Of a stretch of DNA of 15,236 nucleotides, positions 1 through 7,231 are shown piece after piece. Each line of letters opens with the position of its first letter. Within the stretch, counting starts at the first letter, position 1. The stretch lies in contig JAQVEI010000011.1 in NCBI GenBank assembly GCA_028697695.1, positions 1 to 15,236 of the forward strand, in the 5' to 3' direction. The DNA is from Lentimicrobiaceae bacterium. GTDB lineage: Bacteria; Bacteroidota; Bacteroidia; Bacteroidales; Lentimicrobiaceae. The notes under the pieces were generated by a model that had not been told where the DNA came from, did not search any database, and was given only the letters and a program-made list of their open reading frames with translations. A program made the translations under genes and the position numbers.

Positions 1-1
1 T

Positions 2-1225
2 ACACTTACCTTGTTGCAGTATAACTTGTTGAATTATGGAAATTATACCTCTTATTGTACACCCGGCAACAATTCTCACGAGCAAAAGGATGTTTACCTG
101 AGGGCGATAATTAATTACACCAGGCCAGATATTTTTACGGTAAATGAGCTAAGCGAATATGAATATTACCATGATCGCCTGTTAACCGAAGTGCTGAATT
201 CAAGTGGTCGTACGTATTATAAACGGGCGGATTGGACCAATGTGGCCAATTCATATATTGTCAATCAGCTTTATTATGATTCGCGCAAATTAGAACTACA
301 CAGCCAGAAGGTGATTCAATACTATATTCGCGATATTAATCTTTATACATTGTATGCTAAAAATGCAGATCTTGCCAGAGGGGATACTACGTTTATTCAT
401 TGCATAGTAGCACATCTGAAAGCAGGAAGTGGTGGCAGCAATGCAGCAGGTCGCACCACCATGACGCGGAATGTGATGGACTGGCTGCGGAACAATGCCC
501 AACCGGGGAATTTTTTAATCATGGGCGACTTTAATGTATATACTTCCACTGAAACAGCCTATCAAAACCTTATCAATCCATTGCCGGCAAATGCTCCTTT
601 TCGTTTTATAGACCCTGTGAACAAGCCGGGCGACTGGAACAATAATTACGATTTTCGTTATTGGCATACCCAATCGGTATCGGAGCGGGGAAATGGATGC
701 CAGTCGGGGGGCGGAATGGACGATCGCTTTGATTTTATCCTTGCTTCTTCCAGCATTATTGATGGAAGCCAAAAGGTTAAGTATATTCAGGATTCATATA
801 AAGCTGTCGGGCAGGATGGGCGTCATTACAATATTTCAATTACCGATCCGCCAACCAACACCTCCGTGCCCGCCAATGTGTTAAACGCTCTGGGCAACAA
901 TTCAGACCATCTGCCTGTAATGATGAAACTGAAAGTGGGTAGCGCCTCTACCAATGCATTGACTGATGCGACCTGGCAGGGATCGGTCAGCCTGATATAT
1001 ATACCGGATAGCTACCCGGTTTTGCGTGTTTCGGTGAAACATGCTCAACAATATCGGTTGAGGCTCTATGGAATTACGGGCATAGTGTTGTATGAGGAAT
1101 CTGTTGCACTCTCTCCGGGTGAAAATGAACTTAATCTTCCCATGCTTAACTTTTCTCCCGGATTTTACCTGGTGAGGTTGGAAAACAACGATGGGCAGGG
1201 AGCAACCGTTAAATTGGTCTGGTAA
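2..1225 (+). CDS. Secreted EEP-family (endonuclease/exonuclease/phosphatase) protein with T9SS sorting domain, 5' partial
   Basis: The frame is open to the left edge, so the start and signal peptide lie outside the window; the TTG at 11 is internal. Residues are numbered from that TTG. The usual EEP blocks appear in order: N45-E46 (metal-binding Glu), the strand ending in AHLKAGS (134-140), GDFN (172-175), DDRFDF (237-242) and SDH-LPV (298-303), which supplies the catalytic His. This is the fold of DNase I-like nucleases and Mg-dependent phosphodiesterases, so hydrolysis of nucleic acid or another phosphodiester outside the cell is likely; the substrate cannot be read from sequence. After about residue 325 comes a beta-rich tail with LRLYGITG (350-357) and GFYLVRL (384-390), typical of T9SS C-terminal domains that direct export and surface attachment or release. 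The canonical YPNP start of that tail is degenerate. The family call is firm and the substrate is unknown. Confidence 0.88.
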   Translation, partial: TLTLLQYNLLNYGNYTSYCTPGNNSHEQKDVYLRAIINYTRPDIFTVNELSEYEYYHDRLLTEVLNSSGRTYYKRADWTNVANSYIVNQLYYDSRKLELHSQKVIQYYIRDINLYTLYAKNADLARGDTTFIHCIVAHLKAGSGGSNAAGRTTMTRNVMDWLRNNAQPGNFLIMGDFNVYTSTETAYQNLINPLPANAPFRFIDPVNKPGDWNNNYDFRYWHTQSVSERGNGCQSGGGMDDRFDFILASSSIIDGSQKVKYIQDSYKAVGQDGRHYNISITDPPTNTSVPANVLNALGNNSDHLPVMMKLKVGSASTNALTDATWQGSVSLIYIPDSYPVLRVSVKHAQQYRLRLYGITGIVLYEESVALSPGENELNLPMLNFSPGFYLVRLENNDGQGATVKLVW

Positions 1226-1462
1226 GCGATATTGTTTGTCTTCAGCATTGCATCAGATAACATCCGAAAGTTTTTTCAGAGGGCGGGTCTTGATTTCAAT
1301 TCACTTAATAAGCTCAAATTTGCAGTTATAACATCTTAGTATGTTTTTCAGCGGGGTGTGAAAATTGATAAATGTAATTCCGGCTGTTGAGGTCTCCATA
1401 TCTGACAAGCAGGAGAATCGCAAATGAACCTTGATTAAAGCGGGCAGGGGAGTTATTTTAAT

Positions 1463-1470
1463 TAATTTTG
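1463..1470 (+). promoter_or_regulatory. Putative -7 element upstream of cinA
   Basis: TAATTTTG matches the Bacteroidota -7 consensus TAnnTTTG exactly and ends 37 bases before the cinA ATG. It is followed at once by the small palindrome CCGCCTGCGG (1471-1480). No well-spaced -33 TTTG was found; the nearest TTG (1431) is about 29 bases away. The rest of the 282-base gap after the upstream gene shows no clear gene or terminator. Confidence 0.5.
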
Positions 1471-1507
1471 CCGCCTGCGGTAAATGCCTGCAGTTAAATC
1501 ATAGACT

Positions 1508-2746
1508 ATGTTAGCTGAAATTGTCACCATTGGTGAAGAGATACTTATAGGTCAGATTGTAGATACCAATTCTGCATGGATTGCTGAACAACTCAATATT
1601 GTTGGTGTAAGTGTAGTGCAGATTACCAGCATTTCCGATGACCGTGAACAGATTCTGGATACCTTGAAACAGGCTGCATCACATGCCGATGTTATAATCA
1701 TTACAGGTGGTTTGGGTCCTACGCGTGACGATATTACCAAGCAAACCCTGTGTGAATACTTCGACACCAGGCTGGTTATGAATGAAGCTGCACTTAAGAA
1801 TATAGAAAGGATCTTTGTTTCAAGAGGTTATGCTTTAACGCCGGTTAACCTGGCGCAGGCTGAACTTCCCGAAGCTTGTGAGCCGCTTATCAATGCGCAG
1901 GGTACAGCTTCGGGGATGTGGTTTGAAAAAGAGGGCAGAATTTATGTAAGCATGCCCGGGGTTCCTTTCGAGATGAAGGGGTTGATGCAGGATTATGTGC
2001 TTGCACGTTTGGCGGCAATTAACAATAAGGTGGTGCTGCATCGTACGGTACTTACCCAGGGTGTAGGAGAATCTTTTTTAGCCGATAGAATCAGCAAATG
2101 GGAGGATGCATTGCCTGCCAACATCAGGTTGGCTTATCTGCCTCAGCCCGGAATAGTCCGTTTGAGACTATCGGGCCGTGGTAAAGATAAAAATACAGTG
2201 CAGCAGCAACTTGATGAACAGATTGATGCCCTGTATAAATTGATACCGGAACATGTTTTTGGCGAAGGTACCGATACCCTGGAGGAATTGTGTGGCAGGC
2301 TGTTGCGTGAACGAAATTTAACACTGGGCACAGCCGAAAGCTGTACAGGAGGCTATATCGCCCATTTAATTACCAGTGTTGCTGGCAGTTCCGATTATTT
2401 TAAGGGTTCAATTGTCTCCTATGCCAATGAAGTGAAAGAGCAACTTCTAAACGTATCTGCCCAATCATTAAACAAATATGGGGAAGTGAGCAGTGAAGTG
2501 GTTAACGAAATGGCTGTGGGTGCAAAAAAGATACTAAATACCGATTGTATCATCTCCGTGTCGGGCATCGCTGGGCCGGGTGGAGGCAGCCCCGATAAGC
2601 CTGTTGGCACCATATGGATTTGCGTGACAACACCCGGGGCAACTCAAACAAAGAAATTTGTTTTCGGAGACCAGCGTGAGCGGAACATTCGCCGCACCGC
2701 CATTGCTGCGCTGGCCATGCTGCATAAAGCGCTTCTGAATCATTGA
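1508..2746 (+). CDS. cinA: CinA: molybdopterin-binding-like domain fused to nicotinamide-nucleotide amidase
   Basis: At 412 residues this is a full-length CinA. The N-terminal MoCF/COG1058 domain starts EIVTIGEEIL and contains TGGLGPTRDD (66-75) and MPGVPFEM (149-156). In two-domain CinA proteins this part has been linked to ADP-ribose or NAD-derived pyrophosphate hydrolysis. The C-terminal domain carries AESCTGG (276-282) and GIAGPGGG (353-360), the signatures of the PncC-type nicotinamide-mononucleotide deamidase, which converts NMN to nicotinate mononucleotide in pyridine nucleotide salvage. The protein is expected to be cytosolic. The ATG at 1508 begins directly with the conserved N-terminus and is preceded by a -7 element. 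The neighbours are unrelated secreted-protein genes, so it is probably transcribed alone. The historical name, competence/damage-inducible, does not mean the organism is competent. Confidence 0.96.
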   Translation: MLAEIVTIGEEILIGQIVDTNSAWIAEQLNIVGVSVVQITSISDDREQILDTLKQAASHADVIIITGGLGPTRDDITKQTLCEYFDTRLVMNEAALKNIERIFVSRGYALTPVNLAQAELPEACEPLINAQGTASGMWFEKEGRIYVSMPGVPFEMKGLMQDYVLARLAAINNKVVLHRTVLTQGVGESFLADRISKWEDALPANIRLAYLPQPGIVRLRLSGRGKDKNTVQQQLDEQIDALYKLIPEHVFGEGTDTLEELCGRLLRERNLTLGTAESCTGGYIAHLITSVAGSSDYFKGSIVSYANEVKEQLLNVSAQSLNKYGEVSSEVVNEMAVGAKKILNTDCIISVSGIAGPGGGSPDKPVGTIWICVTTPGATQTKKFVFGDQRERNIRRTAIAALAMLHKALLNH

Positions 2747-2803
2747 ATAGATAAAAAGTCAGTATTTTGATTGGAAATAAATGTGAGTTTAATTATTTAT
2801 CCA

Positions 2804-2811
2804 CATATTTG
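2804..2811 (+). promoter_or_regulatory. Possible -7 element for the Omp28-like gene
   Basis: CATATTTG differs from TAnnTTTG at the first base. It lies 34 bases before the ATG at 2846 in an AT-rich 99-base gap. No convincing -33 box was found. Confidence 0.35.
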
Positions 2812-2845
2812 CATTTTTAAATTAACTTAACCCATCAACAGCTTT

Positions 2846-4948
2846 ATGAAGTTCTTTTTTACCACAATCATGGCATTGCTCGTTTTACACGCTAACTTGT
2901 TGTCACAAAATATAGTGTGTACCGACCCATTGCCAAAGAATGCCATTCTTGAGGAGTTTACCGGGATGTATTGCCCCAATTGTCCTGATGGTCATGCCAT
3001 TGCTGCTTCTATACTCAATGAGAACCCGGGCAGAGCCTTTACCATTGCCATTCATCAGGGCAGTTTTGCTGTGCCTTCCGGCAATGCGCCGGATTATCGC
3101 ACTCCGTTTGGTGATGCTCTTGCCGCCCAGTCAGGCCTTACCGGTTATCCCATGGGTACTGTTAACCGGCATGTTTTTAGCGGAAACAACACTGCTATGG
3201 GCCGTGGCTCATGGTCATCTTCGGCACACGCCATCATGCAGGAAATTTCACCTGTTAACCTGGGGGTCATTTCAAACTATGAACCCTCTACCCGCACTTT
3301 AACCATCGAAGTTGAACTTTATTACACTTCAGATGCTCCCGCTTCATCCAACTTCATCAACCTGGCTCTTATTCAGGATAGTATTTACGGGCCTCAATCG
3401 GGTGGTGGAGCAGGCAACAATTATCGTCACATGCATATGTTGCGCCATTTGATAACCGGACAATGGGGTGATGAAGTGACCACCACCACCCAGGGCTCAC
3501 TTGTAAACAGAACTTATACCTATGTAGTTCCGGAAAGCTATAACAATATTCCGGCAGTGGTGGAGCACATGGAAGTGCTTGCTTTTGTTACTGAAAGTCA
3601 TCAGGAAATATATACCGGACACGCTGTCGCAGCCATGGGTGGAACCAATCTTTGTATAGGGAAACTTGCACTTCAGGATGGTGGTATTAAATCTGGTTCC
3701 CCCGATTCAACCACTGTTTTTGAATTGGATGCAATCAGCAATCTGGACGATGGGCAGGTCATGGAGTTCTATATTGAATCTACGGATGCACCTGCTGATT
3801 GGGAAAGTTCATTTACAATAGATGGGCTGGACTATACATCAAATACCACCATTAGTCTGAACAAAAACAGTGCATTACCCATCACGGTGAACATTCAACC
3901 CGGACAATCCGCCGGATTTGCTACCTATACCCTGCACATGAAATCCATTGGTTTCCCTGCAGCACCGGAAAAAACGGTTGCTGTCAGGGTAATGTCCGGG
4001 GTGACCGATCTGGTGGTTAATGCCAGCGGTGGGCCTGAAGCAGCCCAGTTTGCATATGTTTATGCCGGTGCATTGGCCGCTGCCGGTATAAATACCTTTG
4101 CCATGACTAATGCGAATGTAATGGTGGATATTATTGATGCTGAAGTATGGAACGATGTGCAAAATATGTGGCTTAACATTTCATGGACTTTCCCGGCGCT
4201 TACCGACGACCAGGCTATTGCTGTAATGGCCTTCATGGATGCCGGACACAACATATTTATTGGAGGTCAGGATATTGGATGGGATATCATGAGTGGTGAT
4301 GCCAATTCGAACGGCACCCCCATAACACGTGATTTCTATACCAATTACCTGAAAGCCATTTTTGTGAACGACGGCAACTCCGCCAACAATAAGTTGATCG
4401 CGGAAAGTGATGATCCTGTCTTTGGCCAGGTTCCCCAGTCGGCAATTGTTGATGTTTTCGGAGGCTATCTCTATCCTGATGTAATAAATCCGGGGCCGGG
4501 TGCTCATGCGATTTTCCATTACCCTGCAGAGTCAAAAAAAGCAGCCGTCAGGTATGAGGCTGAGAACTTCCGGAGCATATACTTCGGTATAGGGCTGGAG
4601 ATGATTGCCAATACAGAAGTAACCAACCTTATAGTGGAACTCAGCCATGACTGGCTTGTGGGTGAGCTGGTCGGAACATCTTTTGATGAGGCGGTCAGCG
4701 CCTTGATAACCGGTCAGAATTATCCTAACCCGGCAAAGGAATATACCTGGATTAATGTTTCCGCCGGCGGACAGGGAAGCTTACTGGAGATATATGACAT
4801 CAATGGACGCAAAGTAGCAGAACAAGGTGTTGGAAACTCCGCCCTCATAAGGGTTGAAGTGAGTAACTTTTTGCCCGGTACCTACTTCTATTTCCTCAGC
4901 AAAGACGGCCAGAAATCGGCTCCCCGTAAACTGGTCGTTATCAATTAA
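2846..4948 (+). CDS. Secreted Omp28-like/thioredoxin-fold protein with T9SS sorting domain
   Basis: The N-terminus has Lys2 and a hydrophobic run to about residue 20 ending LLSQ-N, a Bacteroidota type I signal peptide. Residues about 28-265 resemble Omp28-related proteins: LEEFTG is followed by a thioredoxin-type CPNC (Cys43, Cys46) and then a conserved GYPMGTVNR-like segment. A redox or chaperone role is possible but unproven. A middle beta-rich section (about 270-380) leads to about 390-610, with the pattern of an alpha/beta domain (VTDLVVNASGG, MDAGHNIFIGGQD, PGPGAHAIFHYP) that looks like a glutamine-amidotransferase-like or ThuA-like fold; that reading is tentative. The last 77 residues form a clear type A T9SS tail with QNYPNPA (624-630), EIYDINGRKV and LPGTYFYFL. 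The protein is therefore probably exported through the outer membrane and attached to or released from the surface. A strong terminator follows, so it ends its transcript. Confidence 0.85.
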   Translation: MKFFFTTIMALLVLHANLLSQNIVCTDPLPKNAILEEFTGMYCPNCPDGHAIAASILNENPGRAFTIAIHQGSFAVPSGNAPDYRTPFGDALAAQSGLTGYPMGTVNRHVFSGNNTAMGRGSWSSSAHAIMQEISPVNLGVISNYEPSTRTLTIEVELYYTSDAPASSNFINLALIQDSIYGPQSGGGAGNNYRHMHMLRHLITGQWGDEVTTTTQGSLVNRTYTYVVPESYNNIPAVVEHMEVLAFVTESHQEIYTGHAVAAMGGTNLCIGKLALQDGGIKSGSPDSTTVFELDAISNLDDGQVMEFYIESTDAPADWESSFTIDGLDYTSNTTISLNKNSALPITVNIQPGQSAGFATYTLHMKSIGFPAAPEKTVAVRVMSGVTDLVVNASGGPEAAQFAYVYAGALAAAGINTFAMTNANVMVDIIDAEVWNDVQNMWLNISWTFPALTDDQAIAVMAFMDAGHNIFIGGQDIGWDIMSGDANSNGTPITRDFYTNYLKAIFVNDGNSANNKLIAESDDPVFGQVPQSAIVDVFGGYLYPDVINPGPGAHAIFHYPAESKKAAVRYEAENFRSIYFGIGLEMIANTEVTNLIVELSHDWLVGELVGTSFDEAVSALITGQNYPNPAKEYTWINVSAGGQGSLLEIYDINGRKVAEQGVGNSALIRVEVSNFLPGTYFYFLSKDGQKSAPRKLVVIN

Positions 4949-4967
4949 CCTATTGTGAATTTACACC

Positions 4968-5010
4968 AAAGGTTGTTGATGTAACTTAGGTTGCTCAACA
5001 ACCTTTTTTT
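4968..5010 (+). terminator. Strong intrinsic terminator
   Basis: The arms AAAGGTTGTTGA (4968-4979) and TCAACAACCTTT (4995-5006) pair perfectly over 12 bases around a 15-base loop and run into a T tract (5004-5010). It starts 20 bases after the stop codon of the secreted Omp28-like gene and should end its transcript. Confidence 0.92.
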
Positions 5011-5039
5011 CATCCCTTTCAAATACCCGGCATGCGTAT

Positions 5040-5062
5040 CCCGGCTAAAACCCAAAGCCGGG
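5040..5062 (+). other. GC-rich hairpin
   Basis: CCCGGCT (5040-5046) pairs perfectly with AGCCGGG (5056-5062) around a 9-base loop. What follows is GTTTGTCG rather than a T tract, so this is not a standard terminator. It may be a backup transcript-end or RNA-stability structure. Confidence 0.45.
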
Positions 5063-5140
5063 GTTTGTCGCAAAGATTAAACTGAAGGGTACCCTGCAGT
5101 AAAAAGTGGTATCAATACGCAGTGATTCCTGATATTAAGT

Positions 5141-5148
5141 TACTTTTG
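5141..5148 (+). promoter_or_regulatory. Possible second -7 element (TACTTTTG)
   Basis: This is an exact TAnnTTTG match, identical to the element at 5238 and 97 bases upstream of it. No -33 box is visible at the right distance. It could be a distal promoter for the molybdopterin-oxidoreductase-like gene or a chance match. Confidence 0.3.
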
Positions 5149-5212
5149 AGGTACTGTAGGCCTTAACCCTAAACGCAAATGCCTGCTTTTGCTTCCGGCT
5201 GATTTTTGAATT

Positions 5213-5245
5213 TTTGCACCCCTACTCATTAAAAAAGTACTTTTG
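5213..5245 (+). promoter_or_regulatory. Promoter of the molybdopterin-oxidoreductase-like gene
   Basis: TTTG (5213-5216), 21 bases of spacer, then TACTTTTG (5238-5245) fits the Bacteroidota -33/-7 arrangement. The -7 element overlaps a 12-base perfect palindrome, AAAAGTACTTTT (5233-5244). Transcription should begin near 5250, which bears on which ATG is used. Confidence 0.62.
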
Positions 5246-5274
5246 CAGTATATTAGATGATAAAATTCGTACAG

Positions 5275-6843
5275 ATGGAAACCCAATCCCAAAAGCTTAA
5301 AACCATATGTAACATATGTTCAATCGGATGCACCCTTGAAGTAGAAATAAATCAAAGGAAAATATTGAGCATAAAGGGAGTGGAGGGTCTTATTAATCCT
5401 GAAGGTGAATATTGTTCTTATCCTGTTAAGGCAGTGCAAAACATGAATAAACTACCCCGCATCACCGAACCATTACTGCGAAAAGATGGTAATTTTCAGC
5501 CCATTGGCTGGCCTGATGCTATAGAGCTGATGGCCGGCAAAATAAAAAGAGCAAACCCGGAGGTTGTTGCTTTTTTTGCCGGTGCGCGCCTGAGTAATGA
5601 AGAACAATATCGTATTCAAAAACTGGGCCGGGGAGGTGCAAAAACCAACAATGTGGGGAGTTTTCATTATCTGGAACGTGAAAAAGCCTATGAGAAGCTT
5701 ACAAAAGCCAACCTGCCTTTTGGCGAACTTGAATTAACCACTCACATTTATCTGATGGATACCGATGTTGCCCATACCCATCCGGTACTGGCTGATTTTA
5801 TTGTCAGGCAGCAGCAAAGCCGGAAATGCCGGGTTACTACGATATGTGAAAAGGACGAAATGGGTGGCTCCTTTGACAGGGATAATCTGAAAGTTGCTTC
5901 TGTATATCACTTCGTAAAGGCCGTAAATTATTTTATACTCCGCAATCAGCTTGAAGATCATCAATTTTTGGGGCCACTTATTGGTAATTTTGAAGCATAC
6001 CGCACAGCTTTGCTTGCTGAATCCTATGATGAATTGATACAGATGGCCGGAGTGAGCAGGGAAGAGGTTGCTGAATTTTCAACTTCTTTTGTGCAGGAAA
6101 AGGCTGCAGTATTGGTTTTTTCGGAAAACAACAGTGCAGCCCGTACTTGCGACGAATTGTTTAACCTCGCCTGTTTAAGTGGCAAGCATGGAAAGACAGG
6201 CAGCGGACTTATGTTGCTGAAGGAAAAAAATAATGCACACGGATTGTACGATATGGGTGTAATGGCTTCATTTAGCCCCGGAACCGACAACTGGCACAAC
6301 CCGGAGGTTCGCAGGCGGTTTTCCCAGGCCTGGGGTATGGGTGAATTGCCGGATGGCGAAGGGATTACCATGGAAAGTCTGGAAAAGGGCAAATACAAAA
6401 TGCTCTTTATTTTTGGTGAAGACCCCGTTGGCTGTGCCTATGAGCCGGAAAAATTTTCAGGGGCTATAAAAAATGCTGAATTTGTTGTAGTTCAGGACTA
6501 TATGTTAACACCCACCGCCTCCCTGGCTCATTTGATTTTGCCGGCATCCTGGCCCTGGGAGAACGGAGGGACTTATACCAATACGCAAAAGGTGCTTCAA
6601 AATACCGAAAAAACCGGAGTAGAACTGCCTCAAATTCCTTCCTGGCAACAGCTTAATATGCTGCTGTCTGAGTTTAATGCTTCGGGTTTCGATGAAGTGG
6701 ATGATGTAATGTTTGAAATAGCCGGATTGTTTCCACTGTTCTGTAGCCATTCAAAACTAAACCTGCGCATGAAGCAGACGAAAACCCCTGCACCTTTGTT
6801 TAAGGCCGGATGTGATGCTGTTACAGCTTTAGCTCGTCAATAA
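5275..6843 (+). CDS. Molybdopterin-oxidoreductase-family protein (formate dehydrogenase alpha / NuoG-like), short and catalytically degenerate
   Basis: An in-frame ATG exists at 5257, but the promoter would put the RNA start only about 5-7 bases before it. The ATG at 5275 leaves a normal leader and is preferred (522 residues; numbering from it). Cys12, Cys15, Cys19 and Cys47 form the CxxCxxxC...C site for an N-terminal [4Fe-4S] cluster. Family blocks follow: KTNN (123-126), GLYDMG (323-328), GEDP (381-384) and ENGGTYTNT (429-437), the FdhA/NuoG 'EGTFTNT' region. Three family features are missing: the Cys or Sec expected just after the TNN block (here GSFHYLERE), the Lys two residues after the fourth Cys (here Tyr49), and the C-terminal molybdopterin-dinucleotide-binding domain, since the protein stops soon after the TNT block. 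It has no Tat signal and should be cytosolic. It may be an electron-transfer or scaffold paralogue like NuoG rather than an active formate dehydrogenase. No partner subunits are adjacent. Confidence 0.85.
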   Translation: METQSQKLKTICNICSIGCTLEVEINQRKILSIKGVEGLINPEGEYCSYPVKAVQNMNKLPRITEPLLRKDGNFQPIGWPDAIELMAGKIKRANPEVVAFFAGARLSNEEQYRIQKLGRGGAKTNNVGSFHYLEREKAYEKLTKANLPFGELELTTHIYLMDTDVAHTHPVLADFIVRQQQSRKCRVTTICEKDEMGGSFDRDNLKVASVYHFVKAVNYFILRNQLEDHQFLGPLIGNFEAYRTALLAESYDELIQMAGVSREEVAEFSTSFVQEKAAVLVFSENNSAARTCDELFNLACLSGKHGKTGSGLMLLKEKNNAHGLYDMGVMASFSPGTDNWHNPEVRRRFSQAWGMGELPDGEGITMESLEKGKYKMLFIFGEDPVGCAYEPEKFSGAIKNAEFVVVQDYMLTPTASLAHLILPASWPWENGGTYTNTQKVLQNTEKTGVELPQIPSWQQLNMLLSEFNASGFDEVDDVMFEIAGLFPLFCSHSKLNLRMKQTKTPAPLFKAGCDAVTALARQ

Positions 6844-6873
6844 ACAGAAGCTGAAAGGCTGGTTTGTGCAGGT

Positions 6874-7092
6874 TCAGATATTCCTGTTGCCACGTTGACG
6901 TTTTAACCTCATGGAAAAGTTCAGAATGTAGCCGCTTAGGCCGCCCAGCAGGAAAACAACCAGCAGCATCAGCGACAATGACATCTCAATGTCCCAGAAA
7001 AAAAGCCGGAGTGAAACGGCCTCTGAATTCTGAATAGCAAGAATGATAATTAATACCGTACCAATTATTGAAAGAATCACTGAACTTTTCAT
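6874..7092 (-). CDS. Small LapA-domain (DUF1049) inner-membrane protein
   Basis: The 72-residue protein has two hydrophobic segments (about 4-20 and 38-60) joined by IQNSEAVSLRLFFWDIEMS, the hallmark of the lipopolysaccharide assembly protein A domain, and a basic tail (MRLKRQRG, 61-68). Family members are small inner-membrane proteins; in Enterobacteria LapA acts with LapB in controlling LPS synthesis, but here no LapB partner is next to it, so the role is unknown. The ATG at 7092 gives the standard family N-terminus. It is convergent with the molybdopterin-oxidoreductase-like gene (30 bases between stops) and lies 139 bases downstream of the PiT transporter. A near-consensus promoter in that gap suggests it can be transcribed alone. 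Confidence 0.82.
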   Translation of the reverse strand: MKSSVILSIIGTVLIIILAIQNSEAVSLRLFFWDIEMSLSLMLLVVFLLGGLSGYILNFSMRLKRQRGNRNI

Positions 7093-7111
7093 ACACGGAA
7101 GTTTTAAAGTT

Positions 7112-7145
7112 TAAAAGTACTAAAAAATTCTGGCAGTAACACAAA
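7112..7145 (-). promoter_or_regulatory. Possible promoter for the LapA-domain gene
   Basis: On the minus strand TTTG (7145-7142), a 22-base spacer and TACTTTTA (7119-7112) resemble the -33/-7 pair with one mismatch in the last -7 base. The element ends about 20 bases before the ATG. Confidence 0.35.
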
Positions 7146-7231
7146 AAAATGTTGCAGTGGTGTTGGCAGGTCGTTTTTGGTAAAAGCAGTCTGGTTTATG
7201 GGCCGGTTTGTTTATTTTTCGAAACCGAATT

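Larger units (their letters stand above)
4949..5256 (+). other. 308-base intergenic region between the T9SS protein and the molybdopterin-oxidoreductase-like gene
   Basis: This gap holds an intrinsic terminator (4968-5010), a second GC-rich hairpin (5040-5062), an exact TACTTTTG element at 5141-5148 and a promoter at 5213-5245. No coding potential was seen in either direction; frames are short and have no recognisable content. Confidence 0.7.

Noticed and set aside
1341..1361. ATG-led six-codon reading frame upstream of cinA
   Set aside because: It is too short, has no recognisable ribosome binding site and no hallmark of a leader peptide.
5101..5127. Stretch similar to a template-switching cDNA adapter (AGTGGTATCAA...CGCAG)
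   Set aside because: It contains mismatches and an insertion relative to the adapter and lies in the middle of a consistent intergenic region, so chance resemblance is more likely than contamination.
6829..6853. CAGCTT/AAGCTG inverted repeat as a terminator between the convergent genes
   Set aside because: A 6-base stem with a long loop and no T tract on either side is not convincing.
7204..7227. Hairpin CGGTTT/AAACCG just after the PiT stop as a terminator
   Set aside because: The stem is only 6 base pairs with a 12-base loop and there is no T tract on the minus strand after it.
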